Assembly (NCBI RefSeq): GCF_019097845.1
Contig: NZ_JAHRGM010000067.1
Coordinates: forward strand, 1-64,000
Length of the DNA stretch: 64,000 nt
Origin: Sphingobium sp. AS12
Lineage (GTDB): Bacteria; Pseudomonadota; Alphaproteobacteria; Sphingomonadales; Sphingomonadaceae
Direction of reading: 5' to 3'
The notes beneath the pieces are model-generated. The model saw nothing but the letters and a program-made list of their open reading frames with translations. It made no database searches and was not told the DNA's origin. This document shows, piece after piece, positions 7,536-15,551 of the stretch; the stretch's first letter is position 1, and every line of letters begins with the position of its first letter. The translations under genes and the position numbers were made by a program.

Positions 7536-9376
7536 TCCAATCCCTCCTCATCGCCAATCGCGGCGAAATCGCCTGCCGTATCATCCGCACCGCGCGCGCG
7601 ATGGGCATCCGCACCGTCGCCGTTTACTCCGACGCCGACGCACAAGCCCTCCACGTCCGCTCCGCTGACGAAGCCGTCCATATCGGCCCGTCGCCGGTGC
7701 GTGAATCCTATCTGCTGGGCGACCGCATCATCGCCGCCGCCCAGCAGACCGGCGCGCAGGCGATCCACCCCGGCTACGGCTTCCTCAGCGAAAACGCCGA
7801 GTTCGCCCAATCGGTCATCGACGCAGGCCTCATCTGGGTCGGTCCCAATCCGTCCTCCATCACCGCCATGGGCCTCAAAGACGCCGCCAAGCAGCTGATG
7901 CAGGACGCCGGCGTCCCCACCACGCCCGGCTATCTCGGCGCGGACCAGTCGCCCGCCTTTCTCGCAGCGCAGGCTGACGCGATCGGCTACCCGGTCCTGA
8001 TCAAGGCGGTCGCGGGCGGCGGCGGCAAGGGAATGCGCAAGGTCGATGCCCCCGCAGACTTTGCCGACGCGCTCGCCTCCTGCCAGCGCGAGGCTGCATC
8101 CAGCTTCGGCAACGATCATGTCCTGCTCGAAAAATGGGTCACCAACCCGCGCCATATCGAGGTGCAGGTCTTTGGCGACACACACGGCAATGTCGTCCAC
8201 CTGTTCGAGCGCGACTGTTCGCTTCAGCGCCGCCACCAGAAGGTGATCGAGGAAGCGCCCGCACCCGGCATGGACGCCGCCACCCGCGAAGCCATCTGCC
8301 AGGCTGCCGTCCGCGCCGCAAAGGCGGTGGACTATGTCGGCGCAGGCACGATCGAGTTCATTGCCGACGGTTCGGAAGGCCTGCGTGCCGACCGCATCTG
8401 GTTCATGGAAATGAACACCCGGCTTCAGGTCGAACATCCCGTGACCGAGGAAATCACCAGCGTGGATCTGGTCGAATGGCAACTGCGCGTCGCATCGGGC
8501 GAACCGCTGCCGCTGGCGCAGGATCAGCTCAGCATCAACGGCCACGCCATGGAAGCCCGGCTTTATGCGGAAGATCCGATCAAGGGTTTCCTGCCCTCCA
8601 TCGGTCGCCTCGACACGTTCGACCTTGGCGAAGGCTGTCGTATCGACACCGGCGTGGGGCAGGGGGCGGAGATTTCACCCTTCTACGACCCGATGATCGC
8701 CAAGATGATCGCGCATGGTCAGACCCGCGATGAGGCCCGCGAAACCCTCGCCGCTGCGCTCGACGATACCGCCATCTGGCCGCTCAAGACCAATGCCGGT
8801 TTCCTCGTCAAGGCGCTGGAGCATCCCGATTTCGTCGCTGCCCGGCTCGACACCGGGCTGATCGGGCGCGAAGGCGATGCGCTGATGCCGCCCCATCATC
8901 CCGATGCCGAAGCGCTGGCCGACGCGGCGGCTGCGCTGACGCCGGGCGGGGTGCTGGCGGGCTTCCGTCTCAACGCGCCGGTGCGGGCGGAGGCGCCTTT
9001 CCTGCTCGACGGAGAGACCGTCACCATCGCTTTCGACCCGCGCGGTGGGGAGGCTGATCCCAACCATGAGGATGCGCTGATTGCACAGGCGGGTCAGGTC
9101 TGGCGGCTGGCCCCATGGCGCGCCAACGGCGGTGCAGGCGGCGCAGCCTCCGACGGCGCAATCCTCTCCCCCATGCCCGGCCGCATCATCACCGTGTCGG
9201 TCGCGGCGGGTGATGCAGTGGTCAAGGGTCAGAAGCTGCTGACGCTGGAAGCCATGAAGATGGAACACAGCCTCATCGCCCCCTTCGACGGCACAGTGGC
9301 CGAACTCAACGCCAGCGAAGGCGGACAGGTGAGCGAAGGCGTGCTGCTGGCGAAGATCGACAAGGCGGAGGGGTAA
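7532..9376 (+). CDS. mccA: 3-Methylcrotonyl-CoA carboxylase, biotin-carrying (alpha) subunit
   Basis: Carboxylates its own biotin with ATP and bicarbonate and works with mccB. The 614-residue protein has the biotin carboxylase domain (residues 1 to about 445) with IANRGEIACRIIRTA at the start, the glycine-rich ATP loop AVAGGGGKGMRKV, and EMNTRLQVEHPVTEE. A linker region follows, then a C-terminal biotinyl domain whose EAMKMEHS motif places the biotinyl lysine at residue 576. Length and order match MCC alpha or propionyl-CoA carboxylase alpha; linkage to ivd and mccB supports MCC. The ATG at 7532 overlaps the stop of the DUF559 gene, so mccA translation now depends on, or is coupled to, that gene. 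Confidence 0.93.
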   Translation: MIQSLLIANRGEIACRIIRTARAMGIRTVAVYSDADAQALHVRSADEAVHIGPSPVRESYLLGDRIIAAAQQTGAQAIHPGYGFLSENAEFAQSVIDAGLIWVGPNPSSITAMGLKDAAKQLMQDAGVPTTPGYLGADQSPAFLAAQADAIGYPVLIKAVAGGGGKGMRKVDAPADFADALASCQREAASSFGNDHVLLEKWVTNPRHIEVQVFGDTHGNVVHLFERDCSLQRRHQKVIEEAPAPGMDAATREAICQAAVRAAKAVDYVGAGTIEFIADGSEGLRADRIWFMEMNTRLQVEHPVTEEITSVDLVEWQLRVASGEPLPLAQDQLSINGHAMEARLYAEDPIKGFLPSIGRLDTFDLGEGCRIDTGVGQGAEISPFYDPMIAKMIAHGQTRDEARETLAAALDDTAIWPLKTNAGFLVKALEHPDFVAARLDTGLIGREGDALMPPHHPDAEALADAAAALTPGGVLAGFRLNAPVRAEAPFLLDGETVTIAFDPRGGEADPNHEDALIAQAGQVWRLAPWRANGGAGGAASDGAILSPMPGRIITVSVAAGDAVVKGQKLLTLEAMKMEHSLIAPFDGTVAELNASEGGQVSEGVLLAKIDKAEG

Positions 9377-9394
9377 GGCGGAAAGACTCTACAA

Positions 9395-9506
9395 CCGTTC
9401 GTCCTGAGTAGCCGCTGAGCGAAGTCGAAGCGGCGTATCGAAGGATCGCGCCATATGCTTCGATACGGGATTTCGACTTCGCTCAATCCCTACTCAGCAC
9501 GAACGG
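9395..9506. repeat. Large intergenic palindrome of the CCGTTCG/GAGCGAAGTCGAAG family
   Basis: Two arms of about 50 bp form an inverted repeat beginning and ending with CCGTTCGT. Each arm contains its own inner hairpin around the conserved TGAGCGAAGTCGAA: the left stem is CCGC/GCGG, the right arm (read in reverse) GGAT/ATCC. The stem bases differ but stay paired. It follows the mccA stop by 18 bp and could stabilise or end the transcript. Relatives occur at 40349 and 44188. Confidence 0.85.
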
Positions 9507-9650
9507 ATATGATTGATCGCATCCATACCATCACCCGCCTGTCCTACCGAACTTCCATCTGCTATAACCAACTGTAATCGCTAAACTTTCTATTAAATCC
9601 CATCGCTCATATGGGCGAAGATCGAACAGTTAGACCCAAGGGGGGGCAAA

Positions 9651-10103
9651 ATGGCCGGCCGTTATTTCGACCAGTGGACCATCGGCGACAATATCGCCCA
9701 CGACATCCGCCGCACCGTGACGGAGACGGATAATCTCCTCTTCACGACGATGACCCATAATCCTCAGCCGCTCCATCTCGACGCGGAAGCGGCCAAAGCC
9801 TCGGAATTTGGCCAGATTCTCGTCAACGGCACCTTCACCTTCGCGCTGATGATCGGCCTGTCGGTTGGCGACACGACGCTCGGCACGCTGGTCGCGAACC
9901 TGGGCTATGACAAGCTCGTCATGCCAAAGCCGGTATTCATCGGCGACACCATGCGATGCGAATCCGAAGTCACGGACCTGAAGGAAAGCCGGTCCCGCCC
10001 GGACGCGGGAATCGTCACTTTCACCCATCGCCTGATCAACCAGCGTGACGAAATCACCTGCCAATGCCTGCGCATGGCGCTGCTGAAGAAGGCGACGGCC
10101 TGA
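9651..10103 (+). CDS. MaoC-family acyl-CoA dehydratase
   Basis: A 150-residue hot-dog-fold protein of the MaoC dehydratase family, which hydrates or dehydrates enoyl-CoA/3-hydroxyacyl-CoA esters. The active-site region reads [13 protein letters not shown] (about residues 34-46). The usual hydratase pattern is D-x4-H; here Asn stands at the Asp position, as in the subgroup around mesaconyl-CoA hydratases. The C-terminal half has the expected [10 protein letters not shown] strand. A run of G bases lies just before the ATG. It lies downstream of mccA, beyond a palindrome, and might serve the hydration step after methylcrotonyl-CoA carboxylase; no enoyl-CoA hydratase or HMG-CoA lyase gene is linked here. 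The exact substrate cannot be assigned. Confidence 0.85.
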   Translation: MAGRYFDQWTIGDNIAHDIRRTVTETDNLLFTTMTHNPQPLHLDAEAAKASEFGQILVNGTFTFALMIGLSVGDTTLGTLVANLGYDKLVMPKPVFIGDTMRCESEVTDLKESRSRPDAGIVTFTHRLINQRDEITCQCLRMALLKKATA

Positions 10104-10148
10104 GCGATGATCGGGCGGCCCATGGCCAATATTTTGCGCAAAAGACCG

Positions 10149-10177
10149 TTGCCAGCCCGATTTCCCTCGCCTATAGC
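10149..10177 (+). promoter_or_regulatory. Sigma-70-type promoter of tRNA-Ala
   Basis: TTGCCA (10149-10154), a 17-bp spacer and TATAGC (10172-10177) sit 10 bp before the first base of the tRNA. The same TTG...TATAGC arrangement precedes the tRNA-Met gene in this window. Confidence 0.65.
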
Positions 10178-10187
10178 CGCGCACATC

Positions 10188-10263
<76 letters not shown>

Positions 10264-10276
10264 TATTTCCAGAAAG

Positions 10277-10310
10277 GCCGGATTTCGCGCAGCAGCGAAG
10301 TCCGGCTTTT
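10277..10310 (+). terminator. Rho-independent terminator of tRNA-Ala
   Basis: GCCGGATTTCGC (10277-10288) pairs with GCGAAGTCCGGC (10295-10306) over 12 bp with one wobble, followed directly by TTTT. It begins 14 nt after the tRNA 3' end. Confidence 0.85.
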
Positions 10311-10400
10311 CCCGTTGGTCCCCGGCTCCAGTCCGGCGGCAATGGCCCTTCACCCGCTCGGCTTGCCGTTCTAGACCGGCAGCAATAGGGGGATCAGTCC

Positions 10401-11387
10401 ATGTCCAATGCGCCTTTCGCCATCACCGCCCATGACGTCGCCGACGCCGCCCGCATCATTGCGCCCGCCGCCATCGTCACGCCCTTGCTGGAAAATGCGG
10501 CACTGAACGCTTTGGTCGGCCGCCGGGTTTTCCTGAAGTTTGAGGGCGCGCAACATACCGGATCATTCAAATTCCGCGGCGCCTATAACCGCCTCGCCCG
10601 GCTGAACGCAGCTGAGCGCGCGGCGGGCGTCGTCGCCTGGTCATCGGGCAATCATGCCCAGGGCGTGGCCGCCGCCGCCCGCTTGCTCGGCATCCCGGCC
10701 ACTATCGTGATGCCCGCTGACGCGCCCGCGATCAAGTTGGCCAACACCCGCGCGCTGGGTGCAGATGTCGTAACCTATGACCGCCATCGCGACAGCCGCG
10801 AAGCAATCGCGGCCGAATTGGCAGGCGATCGCGGCGCGACCATCGTGCCGTCTTTCGACGATCCTTTCATCATCGCAGGGCAGGGGACGGCGGGACTGGA
10901 AATCATGGCGCAGGCGCAAGCGGCGGGCGCTTCCGTCGGGCAGATACTCGTCTGCTGTGGCGGCGGCGGCCTGACGGCCGGAATCGCAACGGCGGTAAAG
11001 GCCCAGTCACCCGACACCGCCATCTACAGCGTCGAACCACGCGACTTTGACGACACCGCCCGGTCGCTGGTCAGCGGCGCGCGCGAACAGGTCGTCCCCG
11101 GCGCAAGATCGATCTGCGACGCCTTGCTGTCGCCCAGCCCCGGCGAACTGACCCTGCCGATCATGCAGGCGCTGGTGACCGATGGCCTGACCGTCAGCGA
11201 CGATCAGGTGTGCGACGCGATGCGCTTTGCCTTCTCGACGCTCAAGCTGGTGGTCGAGCCGGGCGGCGCAGTCGCGCTGGCGGCCATCCTGGCGGGGCTT
11301 GCCCCATCGTGTGAGGGTGCAAGCGTCATCGTCATGTCGGGCAGCAATGTCGATCCGGCGATGTTTGCGCAGATCATCGCCCAATGA
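10401..11387 (+). CDS. PLP-dependent serine/threonine dehydratase-like ammonia-lyase
   Basis: A fold-type II PLP enzyme of 328 residues, resembling the short threonine/serine dehydratases and 3-hydroxyaspartate ammonia-lyases that lack an ACT domain. The Schiff-base lysine is K57 in SFKFRGAYN. SSGNHAQGVAAAARLLG binds the substrate carboxylate, and CCGGGGLTAGIA is the phosphate-binding glycine loop. It likely deaminates a hydroxy-amino acid to a keto acid. It starts 90 bp after the tRNA terminator, and its stop overlaps the start of the next LysR gene (ATGA), so the two are co-translated. Whether it belongs to the aromatic pathway downstream is unclear. Confidence 0.87.
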   Translation: MSNAPFAITAHDVADAARIIAPAAIVTPLLENAALNALVGRRVFLKFEGAQHTGSFKFRGAYNRLARLNAAERAAGVVAWSSGNHAQGVAAAARLLGIPATIVMPADAPAIKLANTRALGADVVTYDRHRDSREAIAAELAGDRGATIVPSFDDPFIIAGQGTAGLEIMAQAQAAGASVGQILVCCGGGGLTAGIATAVKAQSPDTAIYSVEPRDFDDTARSLVSGAREQVVPGARSICDALLSPSPGELTLPIMQALVTDGLTVSDDQVCDAMRFAFSTLKLVVEPGGAVALAAILAGLAPSCEGASVIVMSGSNVDPAMFAQIIAQ

Positions 11388-12280
11388 TCGACCCGCGCGC
11401 CATCCGCACCTTCCTGGCCGTTGTGCGCAGCAATTCAATCAGCGGCGGCGCGCGCCTGCTTAACATATCGCAGCCGTCCGTATCCAACGCCATCGCCCAG
11501 TTGGAGCAGACGCTGGGCGTGTCCCTGTTGGAACGCTCGCGCAGCGGCATCATGCTGACGCCGGAAGGGGAAGCACTGCTGCGGCGGGCGGAATCGATCG
11601 ACAGCCTGCTGCGCGATGCGGAGGCGGAGGTGAAGCTGGCGAGTGCGGGCGTCGCCGGGCCGCTGCGCGTGGGTGGCACGCCCGGCGCGCTGGTCAGCCT
11701 GCTGCCCGATGCAGTCCGGCGGCTGGAGGAGCAATTCGGCCAGTTCGCGCTCCATGTGGTGGAGCGGCCCGACCATGATCTCGCGGCCATGCTGCACCGG
11801 GGCGAGATTGAACTGGCCTTCGTCACCACCGGCATAGAAGAACCGCCGGAGGGGATAGAGGAACGCACCTTCTCGCGCGATCCTTTCGCCCTGATCGTCG
11901 GGCGGCAGAATGATCATCTGCCCGCGCGGGTTTCCCTGCGCGACATGAGGGCGATGCGCTGGGTGCTGCCCGAAGCGCGCGGCGCGTTTCGCCGACAGAT
12001 CGACGCGCTGTTCATGGCCGCCAACGTGCCAGCGCCGCAGGACATCATCCGCTGCGATTCCCTGTTGACGACCAAGGCGCTGGTGCGGGGCAGCCGCCGC
12101 GTGACGATATTGCCGATGCAGGTCGCGTCGGCGGAACTGACGATCGGGGTGCTGCGCGCAATTCCGATAGAGGAAGCGCAATTTCCCCGCGCGATCGGTG
12201 TCCGGCAGGTGGCCGGGCGACGGCTCTCGCGGCTGGGCACGGCGCTGCTCGATGTGCTTATCCATAGCTCCACGCTATGA
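11384..12280 (+). CDS. LysR-type transcriptional regulator of the catabolic run
   Basis: A 298-residue LysR protein. The N-terminal helix-turn-helix is SISGGARLLNISQPSVSNAI (about residues 18-37), followed by an effector-binding domain. It starts at an ATGA overlap with the dehydratase and is followed, on the same strand, by the amidohydrolase and aromatic-degradation genes after an AT-rich 82-bp gap. That position makes it the likely regulator of the downstream set, responding to a pathway aromatic or its glycoside. This is inferred from context; LysR proteins for aromatic pathways are more often divergent. Confidence 0.92.
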   Translation: MIDPRAIRTFLAVVRSNSISGGARLLNISQPSVSNAIAQLEQTLGVSLLERSRSGIMLTPEGEALLRRAESIDSLLRDAEAEVKLASAGVAGPLRVGGTPGALVSLLPDAVRRLEEQFGQFALHVVERPDHDLAAMLHRGEIELAFVTTGIEEPPEGIEERTFSRDPFALIVGRQNDHLPARVSLRDMRAMRWVLPEARGAFRRQIDALFMAANVPAPQDIIRCDSLLTTKALVRGSRRVTILPMQVASAELTIGVLRAIPIEEAQFPRAIGVRQVAGRRLSRLGTALLDVLIHSSTL

Positions 12281-12287
12281 CATTGCC

Positions 12288-12303
12288 AAAAATCATTATT
12301 TTT
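12288..12303. promoter_or_regulatory. AT-rich palindrome before the amidohydrolase operon
   Basis: AAAAAT-CATT-ATTTTT is a perfect 6-bp inverted repeat in an otherwise GC-rich region, placed in the 82-bp gap upstream of the amidohydrolase start. It is a candidate LysR operator or promoter element; no -35/-10 pair could be fixed. Confidence 0.35.
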
Positions 12304-12362
12304 GTTGTGGATCAAATTGCGGCATAAGGCGCTTCAACATAGAGGCTTCGGGAGAGCGCGCC

Positions 12363-13598
12363 GTGCGGCAACTGATCCGCAACATCAGCATATTCGACGG
12401 CACCGGCAGCGCGCCTGCGCCCGGCGCGGTTCTGATCGACGGCGACCGCATCGCGGCTGTGCTGCGCGAGGATGCTGACATTGTCCAGCTCACTGTCGAT
12501 AAGGTGATCGACGGGCAGGGCGGTACGCTGATGCCCGGCATGGTCGATTCCCACACCCATCTGACCTGGGGCAGCTCGGTCGAGAAGATTTACCACCAGT
12601 TCATCCTGCCCGCCGACGAACTCAAAGTCGCGGCATGGCGCAATGCCCGCGTGCTGCTCGACCATGGTTTTACCAGCGCCTATTCGGCCGGTGCGCTGGG
12701 CGATCATATCGAACCCGAACTGGCCCGCGCCATTGCAGCGGGCGAAACCCCCGGCCCGCGCCTCGTCCCCTCGACGCTCGAACGCAGCCCGGAAGGCGAA
12801 GAGGGCGTCGAAACCGGGGACGTGTTCAACGGTCGTGGGGCGCAATCCATGCGCGATTTCGTCGCCTATTGCGCGGACCAGGGCGTCCAGTCGCTCAAGC
12901 TGGTGATTTCGGGCGAAGATGCGTTGAAGCCCGGTTCGTCGGGCGACATCCTCTACACCGACGAGGAAATGCATGCGGCGGGCGACGCGGCCAAGCAAGC
13001 GGGTCTGTGGATAGCTACCCACGCTTACTCGCCCCGCGCCATCCAGCTGGCCCTCGAAGCCGGCGCGCGCATTCTCTACCATTGCTCCTTCGCTGATGAA
13101 GCGGCGATCGACGCGATGGTCGCGCACAAGGACCAGATTTTCTACGCCCCCGGTCCCGGCGTATCGGTCGCCGCGCTGGAAGCGACCCCACCGCCCCATG
13201 TCAATATGGCGTCGATGAAGGCCAGCGCCGCCGAACGGCTGGAACTGGAAGCGGTGCTGGTGCCAGAACTTAAGCGCCGCGGCGTGCGCGTGCTGATCGG
13301 CGGCGACTATGGCTTTCCGTTCAACCCCAATGGCCGCAACGCCCGCGACCTCGAACATTTCGTAACCCGCTTCGGCTTTACGCCTGCTGAGGCACTGAGC
13401 GCTGCGACGATGCTGGGCGGGGAGCTGATGGGGCTGGATGTGGGCCAGGTGAAGGCCGGCTACCTCGCCGACCTTTTGCTGGTCGATGGTGATCCGACGC
13501 AGGACGTCACCATCCTCCAGGACGCCAGCCGCCTCAAGATGATCATGCAGGGCGGCAAACTGCACAAAGCCCCCGTCACCGAGCCGGTAACGGCCTGA
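12363..13598 (+). CDS. Metal-dependent amidohydrolase family protein
   Basis: A 411-residue TIM-barrel hydrolase of the amidohydrolase superfamily. It shows the N-terminal beta-sandwich (IRNISIFDGTGSAPAPGAVL), the metal-binding MVDSHTHLTWG (about residues 60-70), a central ATHAYSPRAIQLALEAGAR and ILYHCSFADE with further His ligands, and the C-terminal GGDYGFPFNPNG plus AGYLADLLLVDGDP that closes the sandwich. It is nearest to imidazolonepropionase/prolidase-like amidohydrolases; members also cleave C-C bonds or lactones, so the reaction is open. The GTG at 12363 is chosen because GGGAGAG lies six bases upstream; the longer frame upstream is the end of lysR in another phase. First gene of the putative aromatic operon. 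Confidence 0.85.
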   Translation: MRQLIRNISIFDGTGSAPAPGAVLIDGDRIAAVLREDADIVQLTVDKVIDGQGGTLMPGMVDSHTHLTWGSSVEKIYHQFILPADELKVAAWRNARVLLDHGFTSAYSAGALGDHIEPELARAIAAGETPGPRLVPSTLERSPEGEEGVETGDVFNGRGAQSMRDFVAYCADQGVQSLKLVISGEDALKPGSSGDILYTDEEMHAAGDAAKQAGLWIATHAYSPRAIQLALEAGARILYHCSFADEAAIDAMVAHKDQIFYAPGPGVSVAALEATPPPHVNMASMKASAAERLELEAVLVPELKRRGVRVLIGGDYGFPFNPNGRNARDLEHFVTRFGFTPAEALSAATMLGGELMGLDVGQVKAGYLADLLLVDGDPTQDVTILQDASRLKMIMQGGKLHKAPVTEPVTA

Positions 13599-13620
13599 TA
13601 ACGCCACAAGAAAGACGATC

Positions 13621-15123
13621 ATGTTCGATGTTGCGATTATCGGCTGCGGGCCGGTAGGGGCCTTTGCGGCCAATTTACTGGGCAAAAGCGGCCTGTCGGT
13701 CCTGGTGGTCGAGCAGGAAGCCAACCCCTATCCGCTGCCGCGCGCGGTGCATCTGGACCATGAAATGATGCGCCTGTTCCAGTCGGCGGGTGTGATCGAC
13801 GCGGTCGCGGGCGACATGCGCGATACCGAAGGGCATCTGCATATCGGCGCAGACCATGGCGTCATCAAATATATGGGCACGGTCGGCCGGGCGCGGCCGT
13901 TCAGCTGGTCCAACGACTATTTCTTCTACCAGCCCGAACTGGAGCAGCATCTGCGCGACGCGCTCGCCGGGTACGACAATGTGACTGTCCAACTCGGTGT
14001 CGGGTTTGAGGGGCTGGCGCAGGACGCTGATGGCGTGACGCTGCACCTGACCGGTGGCGACACCGCGCGTGCGCGCTATGTCATCGCCTGTGACGGGTCG
14101 CGTAGCGCCGTGCGCAAGGCGCTCGGCATCGCGCTCGACGATCTGGACTTTGAGGAACCCTGGCTGGTCGTCGATGCCGAAGTCGATGGTCCTGTCCGCT
14201 TCCCTGACCTGTGGGGCGTGCCCGAAGCGGCCGACCTGCAAAAATTGTCGGTGATGATGTGCGACCCCAAGCGCCCGGCAACGATCGTGCCGGGGCGTGG
14301 CAATCACCGCCGCTGGGAATTCATGTTGCTGCCCGGCGAAGATGATCAGGCGATGATGGAACCGCATAGTGTCGCTGCCTTGGTTGCGCCCTACCTCTCC
14401 GGGGTGCCGCACAAGGTGGTGCGCGCGGCGACCTATCGCTTTCACGGTTTGATCGCCGAGCGGTGGCGGCAGGGCGGCGTCTTTCTGGCCGGCGATGCCG
14501 CGCACCAGACGCCGCCCTTTTTCGGGCAGGGCATGTGCCACGGCCTGCGCGACGCCGCTAATCTGGCGTGGAAGCTGGCGGCGGTGGTCAAGGGTGATGC
14601 GCCCGCTACACTGCTCGACACCTATCAGCCCGAACGCGACCCGCATGTTCGCGCCGTGATTTCTGCCGCCGTAGGCGCTGGCCGCTACATTTGCGTGCTG
14701 GACCCGCAGGCCGCCGCCGCTCGCGATGCCGAGATGCGCGAAGCGGCCAAAGTGACGCAGCAAGGCACTGCCGCAGACCTGATCCCCGCCATTTCGACCG
14801 GCATCGTGGCGCTCGGCACGCCGGGTGCTGGCGAACGCTTCATCCAGCCGCGCGTTGGCGGCCAATTGCTGGACGATGTGACCGGCCATGGCTGGCGGTT
14901 GTTCGCCCGCCATGCCGTTGAGGCTGCCAGCGACGTGACCGTTGTGGCGCTCGATACGCTGGACGATGGCGGCGCGATCGCCGCCTGGCTCGACGCACGG
15001 GGCGCAGACGCGCTGCTGCTGCGGCCCGACCATTATGTGTTCGGCACCGGTGAACCGGCGGACCTGATTGCGCTGCGCGACGCGCTGATCGCCGGAACCG
15101 TTGCTCAGGAGATTGCGGCATGA
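13621..15123 (+). CDS. FAD-dependent aromatic-ring hydroxylase (MhpA/PheA-type)
   Basis: A group A flavoprotein monooxygenase that would use NAD(P)H and O2 to hydroxylate a phenolic ring. The 500-residue protein has the dinucleotide-binding IIGCGPVGAFAANLLGKSG (about 6-24), the second FAD motif CDGSRSAVRKALG, and the ribityl-binding GDAAHQTPPFFGQGMCHGLR (about 292-311), followed by DAANLAWKLA. A thioredoxin-like C-terminal domain follows, as in 3-(3-hydroxyphenyl)propionate hydroxylase. It lies just before a GlcG-like gene, an extradiol-dioxygenase-like gene and a FAH-type hydrolase, with overlapping stops and starts. That fits hydroxylation to a catechol-like compound followed by meta cleavage. 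Confidence 0.9.
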   Translation: MFDVAIIGCGPVGAFAANLLGKSGLSVLVVEQEANPYPLPRAVHLDHEMMRLFQSAGVIDAVAGDMRDTEGHLHIGADHGVIKYMGTVGRARPFSWSNDYFFYQPELEQHLRDALAGYDNVTVQLGVGFEGLAQDADGVTLHLTGGDTARARYVIACDGSRSAVRKALGIALDDLDFEEPWLVVDAEVDGPVRFPDLWGVPEAADLQKLSVMMCDPKRPATIVPGRGNHRRWEFMLLPGEDDQAMMEPHSVAALVAPYLSGVPHKVVRAATYRFHGLIAERWRQGGVFLAGDAAHQTPPFFGQGMCHGLRDAANLAWKLAAVVKGDAPATLLDTYQPERDPHVRAVISAAVGAGRYICVLDPQAAAARDAEMREAAKVTQQGTAADLIPAISTGIVALGTPGAGERFIQPRVGGQLLDDVTGHGWRLFARHAVEAASDVTVVALDTLDDGGAIAAWLDARGADALLLRPDHYVFGTGEPADLIALRDALIAGTVAQEIAA

Positions 15124-15551
15124 CACTGACCCTTGCCCACGCACGCACGATCATCGACACCGCGCTTGCGCAACCGCGTGGCGACAACGCCCCTGCGCTC
15201 GCCGTCGTGGTGCTGGACGCAGGCGCGCATCCCGTCGCCTTCGCGCGGGAAGATGGTGCCAGCCTGTTCCGCTTCGACATTGCCAAGGCCAAAGCCACGG
15301 GCGCGCTGGGGATGGGCGCGGACACCCGCGTCATTGCCGGGCGCGCTGCCAACAATCCGGCCTTCTTTCAGAGCGTGGTGGCCGTCACGGGCGGTCAGCT
15401 TGCTCTGTCACCCGGCGGCGTCCTGATCCGTGAGTTGGAAGGCGCGGTGATCGGCGCCGTCGGGATCAGCGGCGACACCGGCGATTGTGACGAAGCCTGC
15501 GCCATTGCCGGCATATTGGCCGCCGGCCTGACCCATGGAGACGTGAAATGA
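15120..15551 (+). CDS. GlcG/HbpS-like (DUF336) protein
   Basis: A 143-residue protein of the GlcG/HbpS family (DUF336): an N-terminal helix, then LAVVVLDAGAHPVAFAREDG, conserved glycine-rich turns and the C-terminal GAVIGAVGISGDTGDCDEAC. Family members bind haem or small molecules and commonly sit next to aromatic or glycolate catabolic genes; the enzymatic role is not settled. The start overlaps the hydroxylase stop (ATGA) and the stop overlaps the next gene, so all are translated together. Confidence 0.87.
   Translation: MTLTLAHARTIIDTALAQPRGDNAPALAVVVLDAGAHPVAFAREDGASLFRFDIAKAKATGALGMGADTRVIAGRAANNPAFFQSVVAVTGGQLALSPGGVLIRELEGAVIGAVGISGDTGDCDEACAIAGILAAGLTHGDVK

Noticed and set aside
12312..13724. 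470-codon minus-strand frame opposite the amidohydrolase
   Set aside because: Shadow of a gene with clear metal-binding motifs; nothing recognisable in the translation.
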